Assembly: GCA_030737835.1 (NCBI GenBank)
Contig: CM060854.1
Location: forward strand, 14,162,607-14,226,606
Direction: 5' to 3'
DNA: 64,000 nucleotides
DNA from: Acorus gramineus
Taxonomy: Eukaryota; Streptophyta; Magnoliopsida; Acorales; Acoraceae
Positions within the stretch are counted from its first letter, which is position 1. Every line of letters begins with the position of its first letter. The position numbers were made by a program, and so were the translations under genes. Shown here piece by piece: positions 22,798 through 34,294 of this stretch. A model generated the notes under the pieces. It was not told the DNA's origin and ran no database searches. It saw only the letters and a list, made by a program, of their open reading frames with translations.

Positions 22798-23854
22798 CCC
22801 TCCCATTTTTCCCCACGTCAACCTCTGCTGGCCTCTCTTTCTCTCTTTCACAAGCCCCCCCTAGGTGTTTGATTTAATGTTTCAAAGAGAAGTGAAGGAG
22901 AAGGTGAAGAAGCATGTGTAGGTTTTGTTGTGGTGTTGTTGATCTTCTCTTCTCTCAAGCCCTCTCATGATCCTTCCCCCCTGATTTTCAGCAGAAGAGG
23001 AGGCTAAGGAGAGGCTGAGGAGGTGGTGGTAGTGGTGGTGGCGGTTGAGGTGGCCGTGGGCGTGTCGAGAGCCCCGCACCTCCCCCTTTCCGTTTCCCTC
23101 TTTTGGTAAGTCCTCTTCCCCTTCTTTTTTATTTTTAGGGTTGTTGGGATGCTTAGGGTGTTCATGCATGCCATGCATAGGGGTTAGAGAGTGTGTGAGG
23201 GGTTGGGGAGGGTTAAAACGGGGTAAGGGTTGGCTGGGCGTGCGTTTTGGTTGTCTGCGCGCGTGCGCACGCAAGCGGGCGCAGGCAGGCGCTGGCGGGC
23301 GCACAGACGCGCGCGGGCGGGTGCGCGCGAGTGCGCAGGTGTGCGCGGGAGTGCGCGCTGGTGCTGGCGCGAGAGGGGGTGCGCGCGGGAGTGCGTGTGG
23401 GAGTGCGCGCGCGTGCGTCAGCGCGCCGGCAGGCGCGCGGCAGTGCGCCGATGGTGCTGGGGTGCGTGCGTGCGTGCGCATTCGTTCGTGCGCGTGCGGG
23501 GGGCCATGGGTTTGGCTGCCCAAGTGTTCAGGTAGGTGTCGGGGCACTCGGACTCGCGTGCGTACGTGCGTGCTCGCATGCGTGCGAGCCGTATGCATGC
23601 TTGGCTGAGTATGGGGTATTTCTAATGTTGTCTATGTGTAAATTGTGTTGTTTCTCACCTGTTGGATGCCCCTACCTTGCAGATATCGTCGGATGGGATG
23701 CGCGAGGTCCCGGGTTGTTAAGGTGAGTGGTTTGATTTCAATCCCCCCCCCCCTCTCTCTAGGGATGCACTCGACCCGCATAGACGCACATCGCGCATCG
23801 ATGGGGCCCCCTAGCTATGTATGCATGATTAATATGATATATCCATGCCACCAT

Positions 23855-26721
23855 TGTCACGCCCCGGGCGTCCCCGGGACGCGGCAAGTGTATATCGGAT
23901 ACCAGTCCAAACAGGAGTTCAATAACATACTCACACAACAGCTAAATGACAACACAGACAAAAGCAGGGCTGACATAATATATACACAAATAGCGGAAGC
24001 TAAAAGATTGAGTCTGTAATCCAAAAAATATACAACAGACTCGATACACAATCAAATGTCCTGTGAGAGCCAATATATACAAAGACATCCAAATAGAATA
24101 CAAACGCGTGCCCAAGCACGGAATATAATACATACAAGCAAAAGGGATGCTGATAGCCTCTGATACTCGCGGGACGTGGCGCTACTCCGCTACTGATGAA
24201 GTCCCTCGGGGAGCTCTTCCTCCAGATCCGACTCAGATGACACTGGAGAAAAAAATATTATGCGAGGGGTGAGCCACACGCTCAGTGAACAGCACAACCC
24301 ATGCATCACAATTTATATTAACCACAACCAGATTTATTCACCACCATCACATTATTAAAAGCCACAAAATGGCAACAACTAAACAATCCAGTGGGTCGCT
24401 ACCGCCAACCCACTACACCCTCACCCTCACCCCTCAATAGGTGACATAGGATATTGGGACTTACAAACCAGTGGGTCGCTACATCGACGACCCACCGCAC
24501 CCTCACCCTCACCCCTCAATATGGTGACATAGGATATTGGGACTGACTAGGCTGATGGTCACCCTTGGTCCACCGATAGTCTCTCCCCACTCCGTAGGCC
24601 GTTTGGCCACCCCCACATTCAGCACAGTCCGTCCCAAATCAGGAGGTGCCTACTGATGGGAGCCCCTGCACGGGACAGCCTTTCCAACGCCGGGGTAGTC
24701 TCTACACGGATCCAACGAAGGGAACAGAACAGCCTATCCATCGCATATGATCCACTCGGATCCGCAGACAACACATCTCAACAACTCTAATGTCATGAAT
24801 TCTTCAGAATTCCCCCAGGGCGCATAACCAAGATGCGGGGAACATATATAATAATAGTTATCAACAAGAGGTATAATAATAATTATTTACAACGTTATAA
24901 TATTATTGGGACAAGAAACCTTGGGAGGGCAGCATGAGGTCTCGATACAGGACATCCCGATAATAAAACAAGGAACACGGAGTACCCTAGCCCGGGTCTC
25001 AATGTTGACCTCGCAAAGCCCCTCCCTATAATATTATATAAGACATGCTAGCATACTAAAGTTTGCATTTAAAATTAATAAGTTAAACTAGTGGGACACA
25101 TGCACAGGTCGAGGCTTCCTAGCATGAGATCAGGTGACAGATGCATGGCTCTTACACTTGTCCTAAGGGTGCAAGTCCCTAACATACAAAGTCTAGGGTA
25201 GCATGCATACTACATTTTTATCATGCCTGCATGGATTACACATTACACAAGTTAATATAAATCCATGGTGCCCCAGGGGAGGACGGTACACGCCCAAGTG
25301 CATGTAACGCCTCCCTACTGGGTTGGATTGTCCCACGAATAAAATGCACAAATACAACTAAAATACATTAAAATACCCCAACACTCGGACAAGCGTACAT
25401 ACGGCCCGTACGCACGCGAGTCCGAGCACCCCGACTCACTCCCGAACCCCCGGGCAGCCATACGCACGGCCACCCGCACGCGCACGCACGAATGCGCACG
25501 CACGCACACACCCCGGCACCATCGACGCACTGCCGCGCGCCTGCCTGCGCGCCCTGACGCACTGCTGCACGCCCCAGCACGCGCGCACTGGTCCCTAGCT
25601 CCGCGCCCAGGCGCACTGCCCAGGCGCCCTGCCCCGCACCCAGGCGCCCTGCCCGCGCGCGCCCGCGCGCACCCCTGCTTGCGCGCGCACCCGCGCGCTC
25701 ACCCGCGCACGTCTGCGCGCCGGCCAGCGCCCGCCTGCACGCACACGCGTGCAGACGACGCCCAGCACGAGCCCAAGCCCTCTTAACCTCATTTTAACCC
25801 CTTTTTCACCCATCCCAACCCATCACACACACCCAAACCCAACTACCTAGCAAGCATGGCCTCCCCAACCAACCCTAAGCCCCAAAAATCAAGAAAAGAA
25901 GGGGAGGGGCTCACCTTTGGAGGGGGAACGGAAGGGGGAGGTTCGGGGGCCCTCGATGCACCCGCGACCACCTCAACCGCCACCACCACTACCACCACCT
26001 CCTCAGCCTCTCCTCAGCCTCCTCTTCAGCCGAAAATCAGGGGGGGGATCCATGCAAGGGGAGCTTGGGAGAAGGGAAGAAACAAGCAACAACAACACAA
26101 CCCACCTCCACCTTCCCTTCTTCTCATTGGGGACTTTCATCAAACACTTGGGGGGGGGGGGGTTAAATGAAAAGAGAAGGAGAGCAAAATGTGCTGGTCG
26201 TGGGATTTGGGAGGGGAGAGAGAGAGGGGAAGATATTTATCAATAAATATCTTAAGGAGAATTTACTAAGTCGCCCTTCGACTAGAAATTCTGCGCAAGC
26301 TTCACTGGAACAGCCATAACTTCCCCGATACAGCTCCGAATTGCTTGATTCCAAGACCGATGGAAAGCTAAGAAGATTATCTACAACTTTCATGTTCATG
26401 GAAAGATCAGGTAATCTCTCCAGATAATCCGAAATTAGAGCTAAACATGGAACAGGGCTGCTGCCAGAATTTCCATCCCTGGGGTATACTTGGAAAAATA
26501 CCCATAACTTTTACTACAAGAATCCAGTTGGTCTAATTCCACTTCTGTGTGAAAGCTAACTCAAAACTGGACATCTCATAATAAAATCATAATTAAACCT
26601 CATCATCTTGGATTTTAAAAAAATCAAATCCAAATACCAAATCAGGAATACATAACTTAGGAAAAAAAAATTATGTACCCAAATCTTCAAACAGAGCGCT
26701 CCAAATGACACAGACACAACA
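23855..26721 (-). mobile_element. Chimeric A/B solo LTR
   Basis: Plus-strand text starts with the A-type tail complement (TGTCACGCCCCGGGCG, then GGCAAGTGTATAT) and ends with the B-type 5' end complement (CAAATGACACAGACACAACA). A-type text runs to about 25335; B-type text begins in the CpG-rich tract. The 36-nt island and its donor/acceptor are absent at the junction near 25336. Flanks ACCAT (23850-23854) and ACCTT (26722-26726) fit one duplication with a change, so the chimera integrated as such or arose later by inter-LTR recombination. Confidence 0.8.
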
Positions 26722-27792
26722 ACCTTAGACTTTGTATGCTAGGGATATGCACCCTTATATCATGTATAGAGGCCTATGCATGCCTAGACACCAAACCCCG
26801 GACTATGCATGTTCCCATCTAGTTTAATTTAATTAAATCTAGTGTGAGCATATAGTTACAAGTATGCCTTAGAGAATATTGTAACCTTGTGGTTGTACTA
26901 TATGTTTCCCCGCATCTTAGTTATGCGCCCTGGAGGAATTGTTGAGAATTCATGACATTAGTAGTGTTAGAAATCGTTGTCGACGGATAGAACAGGATCG
27001 TACGCGCGTGAGTAGGCTGTCTTCTCCTTATTGGTTGGGATCCGAGGTAGGAACTCCCCGGCATTAGCTGGCCTGACAGAGGGCTCCCATCTGTAGGTGC
27101 CTCCGATGCGTCGGACTGTGCTGATCGTGGGAGTATACCAGGTGGAGGCTACGAGGGTGGGAGAGGCTACCCGGTGGGACCAGGGGTGGAATAGCAGTCT
27201 AGTCAGTCCCAAAAGGCCCATGTCACCCCTAAAGGGTGAGGGTGAGGGTGGGTCAGCGATGTTACGACCCACTAGCTTGTGTAGTTACTCCCGTTTAGGG
27301 ACTATGACTACTTTAAGGTTAATATGAGTGTGTTGGTTGTTGTTATGCATGTGTGTGATATCTCGATAAGCGAGTATCGAGAGTGGTTGTTTTCCTTTGG
27401 GTTTCGCTTTGCGAACATGGGATCGTTCTCCCCTTCGTTGGATCCGATGTAGGAATGGCACGCCTCGGGTGTCCCCGGGATGCGGCAAGTGTATATATGA
27501 TTTCAGCAGTCAATACAGGAAGTCAATAATATATCCTAAACAACATCAACAATTTCAACACAGACAACAAAGGGGCTGACAAGATATATACACAAATAGC
27601 GGAAGCTAAAAGACTGAATCTGTAACTCAAAACATATTACAGACTCGATACATAATCAACTGTCCTTTGAGAGCCAATATATACAAAGACATCCAAATAA
27701 TATACAAACGCGTGCCCAAGCACGGAATATAATACATACAATCAAAAGGGATGCTGATAGCCTCTGATACTCGCGGGACGTGGCGCTACTCC

Positions 27793-30700
27793 TGTTATAT
27801 ATGTGTCACTTTTAGCCTGCTGGTAACCGTTGGAGCGTTCTGGCAGTTTTTCATTTTTTTTCGGTTTTCGATCGGTACCGCTAATTTTTGGACTGTTAGC
27901 TATCGTCCTGAGTTAGAGGACTCCGATTGAAAATCCGACTGCATATTTGGTGTCCTGGTGCCATTTTAGGCCTCTCACGAAAATTTCGTTGAATTTCGGT
28001 AACGTTTCTGAAATTTCGCAGTTTCAGGGCGTATCTGGGTTTTTAAGTCGCTTGCTATATAAAGTGAAATCTAAAAATAGCTTGGCACTATTCATCATCT
28101 CCTTCCTTGAGCTCCCTCTCTCCTCTTCTCCATTTTTCTCCCTTTTGAGCCCCTTAGACCCCTCAAAGCTTAAAACCTAAAACCTAGGAAGTGTAGATCG
28201 GGTCCCGATCTACACCCCGGTGGTTTCAAATCTCGATTCCGCTGAGATTTGCCCCTCTGTCCGCCCTCTCTTCTCCTCTGTTTTGGCCCATTTTGGTGGT
28301 GGGGGTAGATCCGGGCGTGGGAAACCTTTTGGGAGAGGTTTCGGTGCGCGGAGAGCAACCGGATTTCCTTTCCTCCCCTTGGTAAACCTCTTTTTCCTCT
28401 CTTTCTTGCTTAGATGTATGTTAGGAGGGTGGAAATGAGGTTGGGAGGCGGTCGGCGGCGGTGGGTGGCCGTCGGAGGGCTGTGGGAGGTGGTCGGAGGC
28501 TGTGGTGGTGGTCGGAGGTTGGTGGAAGAGGAGCTCGGGCTGTCAGGCTTGCAGCTCGGGCTGGCTGGCTGCTGTCTCGGGCAGGGCAGCAGCGCAGAGT
28601 GGTGCAGGCGCAGTGGTTGGCGCGGGCTCGCGCGCGGGCGTGCGCGCGTGCATGCGCTCGGGCGGTGCTGGGGGCCAGCAGGGCTGGGCGTGCGGGCGCT
28701 CGACTGGCGCTGGGGGCCAGCAGGGCTGGGCGTGCGTGCTAGGCAGGCTGGCAGGGTTAGCTCGGGTAGGCTGGGAGCAAGTGCACCAGTTTGCCGGGCG
28801 CGCGAGCTCGTGCGCGCGGGTGCGCGCGCAGGCGTGCGCTCGCAGGGTGCAGGGAGATGCGTGCGGGTAGGCTAGCTGGGCTGTGCGCGCTGGCAGGCCG
28901 GGCGAGCAGGCTGGGCGCGCAAGCGAGCAGGGCAGGGGCGCTAGGGCATTAGGCGGGCAGTGCCCCGGGCGTGTAGGCGAGCGGTGCTCGGGCCACTCGG
29001 TGACGCGCGCAGGCAGGCAACGCGGGCAGCAGCGTGGGCAGGCTGGCAGGCGCGCTGGGCGCATGCTGCCAGGCGCGCTGGGCGCGTGTTGCCCGAGCGT
29101 GCGCGTGGGCGCTGGGTGAGGGTCCCGGGTGCTGGGCGCAGAGTGCTGGGCGCTGGGTCGCGGGTACCGGGTGCTGGCCGAGGGTGCTGGGCGCTGGGCA
29201 CTGGGCACTGCTGTGGGGCGTGCGCGCGGGGCGCTGGGCAGAGGCAGGTGTGCGCGCGGTGTGGGAGCTGGTGGTGCGAGCGGAGTGCGCGCGGGGCGGA
29301 GCTGGCGGTGCGCGCGGGGCGCGCGCCGGGCGTGCGGCGTGCTCGTGTGGTGTGCGCGGGGAGCGCGGGGGCGCGCGCGGGCTGCTGCGGCGGAGCGCAG
29401 TGGGCGCGGTGCACCGGGTGGCTCGGCTGCGGGTCCAGGGCGGCGGGCAGGGGCCCGGCGGCGCCTGGGCGAGCGGGCTGAGGCGCGGCGGCGCACCCGA
29501 GGGGTCGGGTGGCCGTGCGGGTGGTTGCCGATAGTGCGGGAGTGAGCCGGAGTGCTCGGGCTAGCGTGCGTACGTGCCGTATGTACGTTTGCCCGAGTAT
29601 GGGGTATTTTTAGAGTATGTTTAATGTATTTTTGGGTATTTTGGGGTAATTATGGATTTTACTCACCGTATAAATGCCTGTCTTGCAGATCTTGACGGAC
29701 GGTCGCGCGACGACCCGGATTTCGGTGAGTGGGATAATCCAACCCAGTAGAGAGGTGTTATACGCACTTGGGCGTATACCGACCTCTCCTGGGGCACCAT
29801 GGATGAATATTGGCATGTTGTAATGTGTATATCATGCGAGCATGATTTAATTGTAGAATGCATGTTACCCTAGACTTTGCATGTTAGGGACTTGCACCCT
29901 TAGGATATGGGTATGAGCCATGCACCATGTCCCCTGTTTCCATGTTAGGAAGCCCGACCGATGAATGTGCCCTACTAGTTTATTTATTAAATTAAATGCT
30001 AGTAAATGTTAATTGCATGCTTTAGTGAATATTATAGGGGAGGGGCCTTGCGAGGACAGCGGTGAGACCCGGGTTAGGGTACACCGTGTTCCTTGTTTGG
30101 TTGTCGGGGTGTCCTATAACGGGAACTCACGCTGCCCTCCCGAGTTTCTTTCCCCCAATGATATTCCACCCTTGTTATAACTTTATGCATGTTCCCCGCA
30201 TCTTAGTTATGCGCCCTGGTGGTGTTCTGAGGAATTCAGGACACTAGAGTTGTTAGGATGTGCTGTCTGCGGATCCGAGTGGATCATATGCGATGGATAG
30301 GCTGTTCTGTTCCCTTCGTTGGATCCTTGTAGAGACTACCTCAGCGTTAGACAGGTTGTCCCGTGCAGGGGCTCCCAGTAGTAGGCGCCTCCTGATTTGG
30401 TAGAAGGACTGTGCTGAACATGGGAGTGGCCAAACGACCTACGGAGTGAGGAGAGACTATCGGTGGACCAAGGGTGACCAACAGCCTAGTCAGTCCCAAG
30501 AGCCTAGGTCACCTATTGAGGGTGAGGGTGAGGGTGAGGGTATGGTGGGCCGGCGATGTGGCGACCCACTGGATAGTAAGTCCCAATATCCTTGGTCACC
30601 CATTGAGGGTGAGGGTGAGGGTGTAGCGGGTTGGCTGAAGCGACCCGCTGGTTTTGTGCAGTTAGTCCCAATATCCTTGGTCACCCATTGAGGGTGAGGG

Positions 30701-31147
30701 TGAGGGTGTAGTGGGTTGGCGGTAGCGACCCACTAGGTTGCGGAATTGTTATCTTTTGTGGTTTTGGTAATGAGATTGTGGATGTTAAGGATTTCCTGGT
30801 TGTGGTCAATATTGTCTGTGATGCATGGGTTGTGCCGTTCACTGAGCGTGTGGCTCACCCCTCGCACAATATTTTTCTTCAGTGTCATCTGAGTCGGATC
30901 TAGAGGAGGAGCTCCCCGAGGGACTTCATCAATAGCGGAGTAGCGCCACGTCCCGCGAGTTTCAGAGGCTATCAGCATCCCTTGAGCTTGTATGTATTAT
31001 TTTCCGTGCTTGGGCACGCGTTTGTGTTGTATTTGGATGTCTTTGTATGTATATTGGCTCTCACAGGACATGTGATTATGTATGGAATCTGTAGTGTGTT
31101 TTAATTACAAATTCAGTCTTAGCTTCCGCATTTGGTGTATATATCAT
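27793..31147 (+). mobile_element. A LTR inserted in inverse orientation, 3' end truncated
   Basis: It starts TGTTATATATGTGTCAC at 27793 after ACTCC and carries TATA-like text, acceptors, a very long CpG-rich tract (28600-29560) with GCTGGGCGCT minisatellite copies (29100-29215), the 36-nt island 29689-29724 and three hairpin units. It breaks off at TATATATCAT near 31147 and is joined directly to inverted LTR text, so the last 150 or so bases and right duplication are missing. Confidence 0.85.
30496..30740. repeat. Three tandem hairpin units with a compensatory change
   Basis: The hairpins are at 30545-30569, 30625-30649 and 30710-30734. The second has AGCGGGTTG pairing with CGACCCGCT, the third AGTGGGTTG pairing with CGACCCACT: a C-G pair replaces a T-A pair. 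G-runs (GGGTGAGGGTGAGGGTG) precede each stem. Confidence 0.75.
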
Positions 31148-34100
31148 AGTACAGACTCGATACACAATCAAATGTCCTGTGAGAGCCAATATATACAATG
31201 ACGTCCAAATAATATACAAACGTGTGCCCAAGCACGGAATATAATACATATATCAAAAGGGATGCTGATAGCCTCTGATACTCGCGGGACATGCCGCTAC
31301 TCCGCTACTGATGAAGTCCCTCGGGGAGGTCCTCCTCCAGATCCGACTCAGATGACACTAGAGAAAAATATATGCGAGGGGTGAGCCACACGCTCAGTGA
31401 ACAGCACAACCCATGCATCACAGCTATATTAACCACCAGATATTATTAACCACAATTTTATTATTCAAGCCACAAAATGGTAGGAACTACACAAATCCAG
31501 TGGGTCGCTATCGCCAACCCACTACACCCTCACCCTCACCCCTCAATAGGTGACATAGGATATTGGGACTTACAAACCAGTGGGTCGCTATCGCCAACCC
31601 ACTACACCCTCACCCTCACCCCTCAATATGGTGACATAGGATATTGGGACTGACTAGGCTGATGGTCACCCTTGGTCCACCGATAGTCTCTCCCCACTTC
31701 GTAGGCCGTTTGGCCACCCCCACATTTAGCACAGTCCGTCCCAAATCAGGAGGTGCCTACTGATGGAGCCCCTTCACGGGACAGCCTTTCTAACGCTGAG
31801 GCAGTCTCTACACAGATCCAACGAAGGGAACAGAACAGCCTATCCATCGCATATGATCCACTCGGATCCGCCGACAACACATCACAACGACTCTAATGCC
31901 ATGAATTCTTCAGAATTCCTCTAGGGCGCATAACCAAGATGCGGGGAACATATATAATAATAATTAATGAGGGTTGTAATATTATTTGGAAAAGAAACCT
32001 TGGCAGGGCAGCGTGAGGTCCCGATATAGGACATCCCAACAACCAAACAAGGAACACGGAGTACCCTAGCCCGGGTCTCAATGTTGACCTCGCAAGGCCC
32101 CTCCCTATAATATTATCTAAGGCATGCAATTAATCATAGGCTCGCATTGAATTTAACAAATTAAACTAGTAGGACGCGTGCATAGGCCGAGGCTTCCTAA
32201 CATGAGAACAGGGTGACAGGATGCATGGCTCTTACACATATCCCAAGGGTGCAAGTCCCTAACATACAAAGTCTAGGGTGGCATGCATACTACATATTAA
32301 TCATGCTTGCATGGATTACATACTACACAGGTTAATATCAACTACGGTGCCCTAGGGGAGGACGGTATACGCCCAAGTGCGTATAGCGCCTCCCTACTGG
32401 GTTGGATTGTCCCACTCACCAAAGACCGGGTCGTCGCGCGACCGTCCGTCGAGATCTGCAAGATAGGGTAACCAACTTGGTGAGTAAAATACACAAATAC
32501 GACAAAAATACATTAAAAATACACAACACTAGGACAAGCGTACATACGGCCTGTACGCACGCGAGCCTGAGCACCCCGACTCACTCCCGAACCCCCGGGC
32601 AGCCGTACGCACGGCCACCCGACCCAAGCGCACAGCCGCGCCTCAGCCCGCGCGCCCAGTCGCACGGCCGAGCCCAGCCCGCATGCCCGGACACCCGCCG
32701 ATCCCCCCACCGGTGCACCGCGCGCTCACTGCGCCCCAGCGCAGCAACCCGCGCGCACACCCGCACGCCCAGCGCCCCTTCATAGCATCCCGCGCACACC
32801 CCGCGCTCACCACCAGCTCGCATCGCCCGCTCGCACAACCCGCTCGCCCAGCCCCGGGTGCACCCGCGCGCACTGCGCCCCAGCGCAGTGCCCCGCACAC
32901 ACTCCCCGCTCGGTGCCCTGCGCGCAGCACCGGCACGCGGTCCCGCACGCACGGCACACACTACGCCTCGCGCAGCGCCCCGCGCGCACGCCCCCGCACA
33001 GCGCCCAGCGCGCAGCACCCGAATACCCCTGCTCCACCTGCGCGCACGCCCGTACGCACGCCCGACAGCGCCCAGCCCTGCGCCTGCCAGCCTGCCTGCC
33101 CTGCCTGCCTGCGCTGCCAGCCTACCCGAGCCAACCTACCACCCTGCCCGAGCCACCCTACCACCTCTCACCGGCCACCAATGGCCTCCAACAGCCACCA
33201 ACAACCACCCACAGCCACCAGCACCCAAAACACCTCCTAAACAAGCATCTAAGCAAGAAAAGGAAGGAAAGAAAGCTTACCCTAGGAGAGGAAAGGAAGG
33301 GAAGGGGATCGGGAGATCTTCGTGCACCGAAACACCTCCCCAAAGACCTCCACCACCAAGATCTCTACCTAGCCCAAGGGGGGCTGAAATCAGAGAAGAA
33401 AAGAGGGTGTTAGAGGGGGGTCAAACTCGCAGGAACTCGAATCCGAGACCACCGGTGGATAGATCAGGATGAGATCTAACCTTTCTCTTCTTTGTGCTTT
33501 TGATTTTAACCCCTCTAGCTAGGTCAAAACCAAGAAAAAGAGAGAGGGGGAGAGAGAAAATCAAATGGGGAAGATGATGAATAGTGGGGGAGATATTTTT
33601 GCTCTCACTTATATATAATCCCCTCACTTAAATTAGGTTAAGCTAGGTTAATTGGGGTTTAAGCTAGCATTAGAGGGGATTAAGTGAGATTTGACTTGGG
33701 TCAACCCAACCACACAAAAAAAAAGGGTTGACCAAGTCATGGGCCTACTTTGACCAAGTCAACTCTCCCAATGACTTCTCGCTTGGTCAAAACCCGGATA
33801 CGCCTCGGAACCGCAAAATTCTGAAACATTACCGAAATTCGATGAAATTTTCGTGAGCGGCTTGGAATGGCACCAGGACACATAATATGCAGTTAGATTT
33901 TCAATCAGAGCCCTCAACCTCAGGGTGATAGCTAAAAGCCCAAAATTTTAGCGGTTCAGATCGAAAAACAAAAAAAACGAAAAACTGTCAGAATGTCCCA
34001 ATGGTGACCAGAAGGTTAAAAGTGACACATATATAACAAGGAACTCCTCGGCGTTGGCTGTACCTGACAGAGGGCTCCCGTCCGTAGGTGCCTCCGATGT

Positions 34101-34294
34101 GTCGGACAGTACGGATGGTGGGAGTGGACTAGGTGGAGGCCACGAGGGTGGGAAAGGGCTACTGGCGGACCAAGGGTGTAGAGCGGTGAGTTGAGGAGAT
34201 CGGGTTGTAGATACTACCCAGGAGAGGGTTAATGAATGATAACACGAGCGTGGAATCGTTCTCCCCTTCGTTGGATCCGATGTAGGAACTCCCC

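Larger units (their letters stand above)
27456..34038 (-). mobile_element. Remnant of a minus-strand A element, TSD AGGAA
   Basis: AGGAA flanks both ends (27451-27455, 34039-34043). The left LTR piece is 27456-27792, with a decayed terminus TGGCACGCC. The right LTR piece is 31149-34038, ending ACATATATAACA. A block present at 27648-27792 reappears with about ten changes at 31149-31303. The pieces therefore look like the two LTRs of one element, not one solo LTR. Its interior and part of both LTRs were lost in the event that also truncated the +A LTR inserted at 27793. Confidence 0.75.

Noticed and set aside
28543-29496. 317-codon minus-strand Arg/Ala/Pro-rich frame and several overlapping plus-strand frames
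   Set aside because: Same compositional effect in the CpG-rich part of an A LTR; no domain and both strands open at once.
27456-34038. Simple solo LTR with a solo LTR inserted in it
   Set aside because: The 150-base block present on both sides of the inner LTR, with about ten differences, fits two LTRs of one element plus a deletion better.
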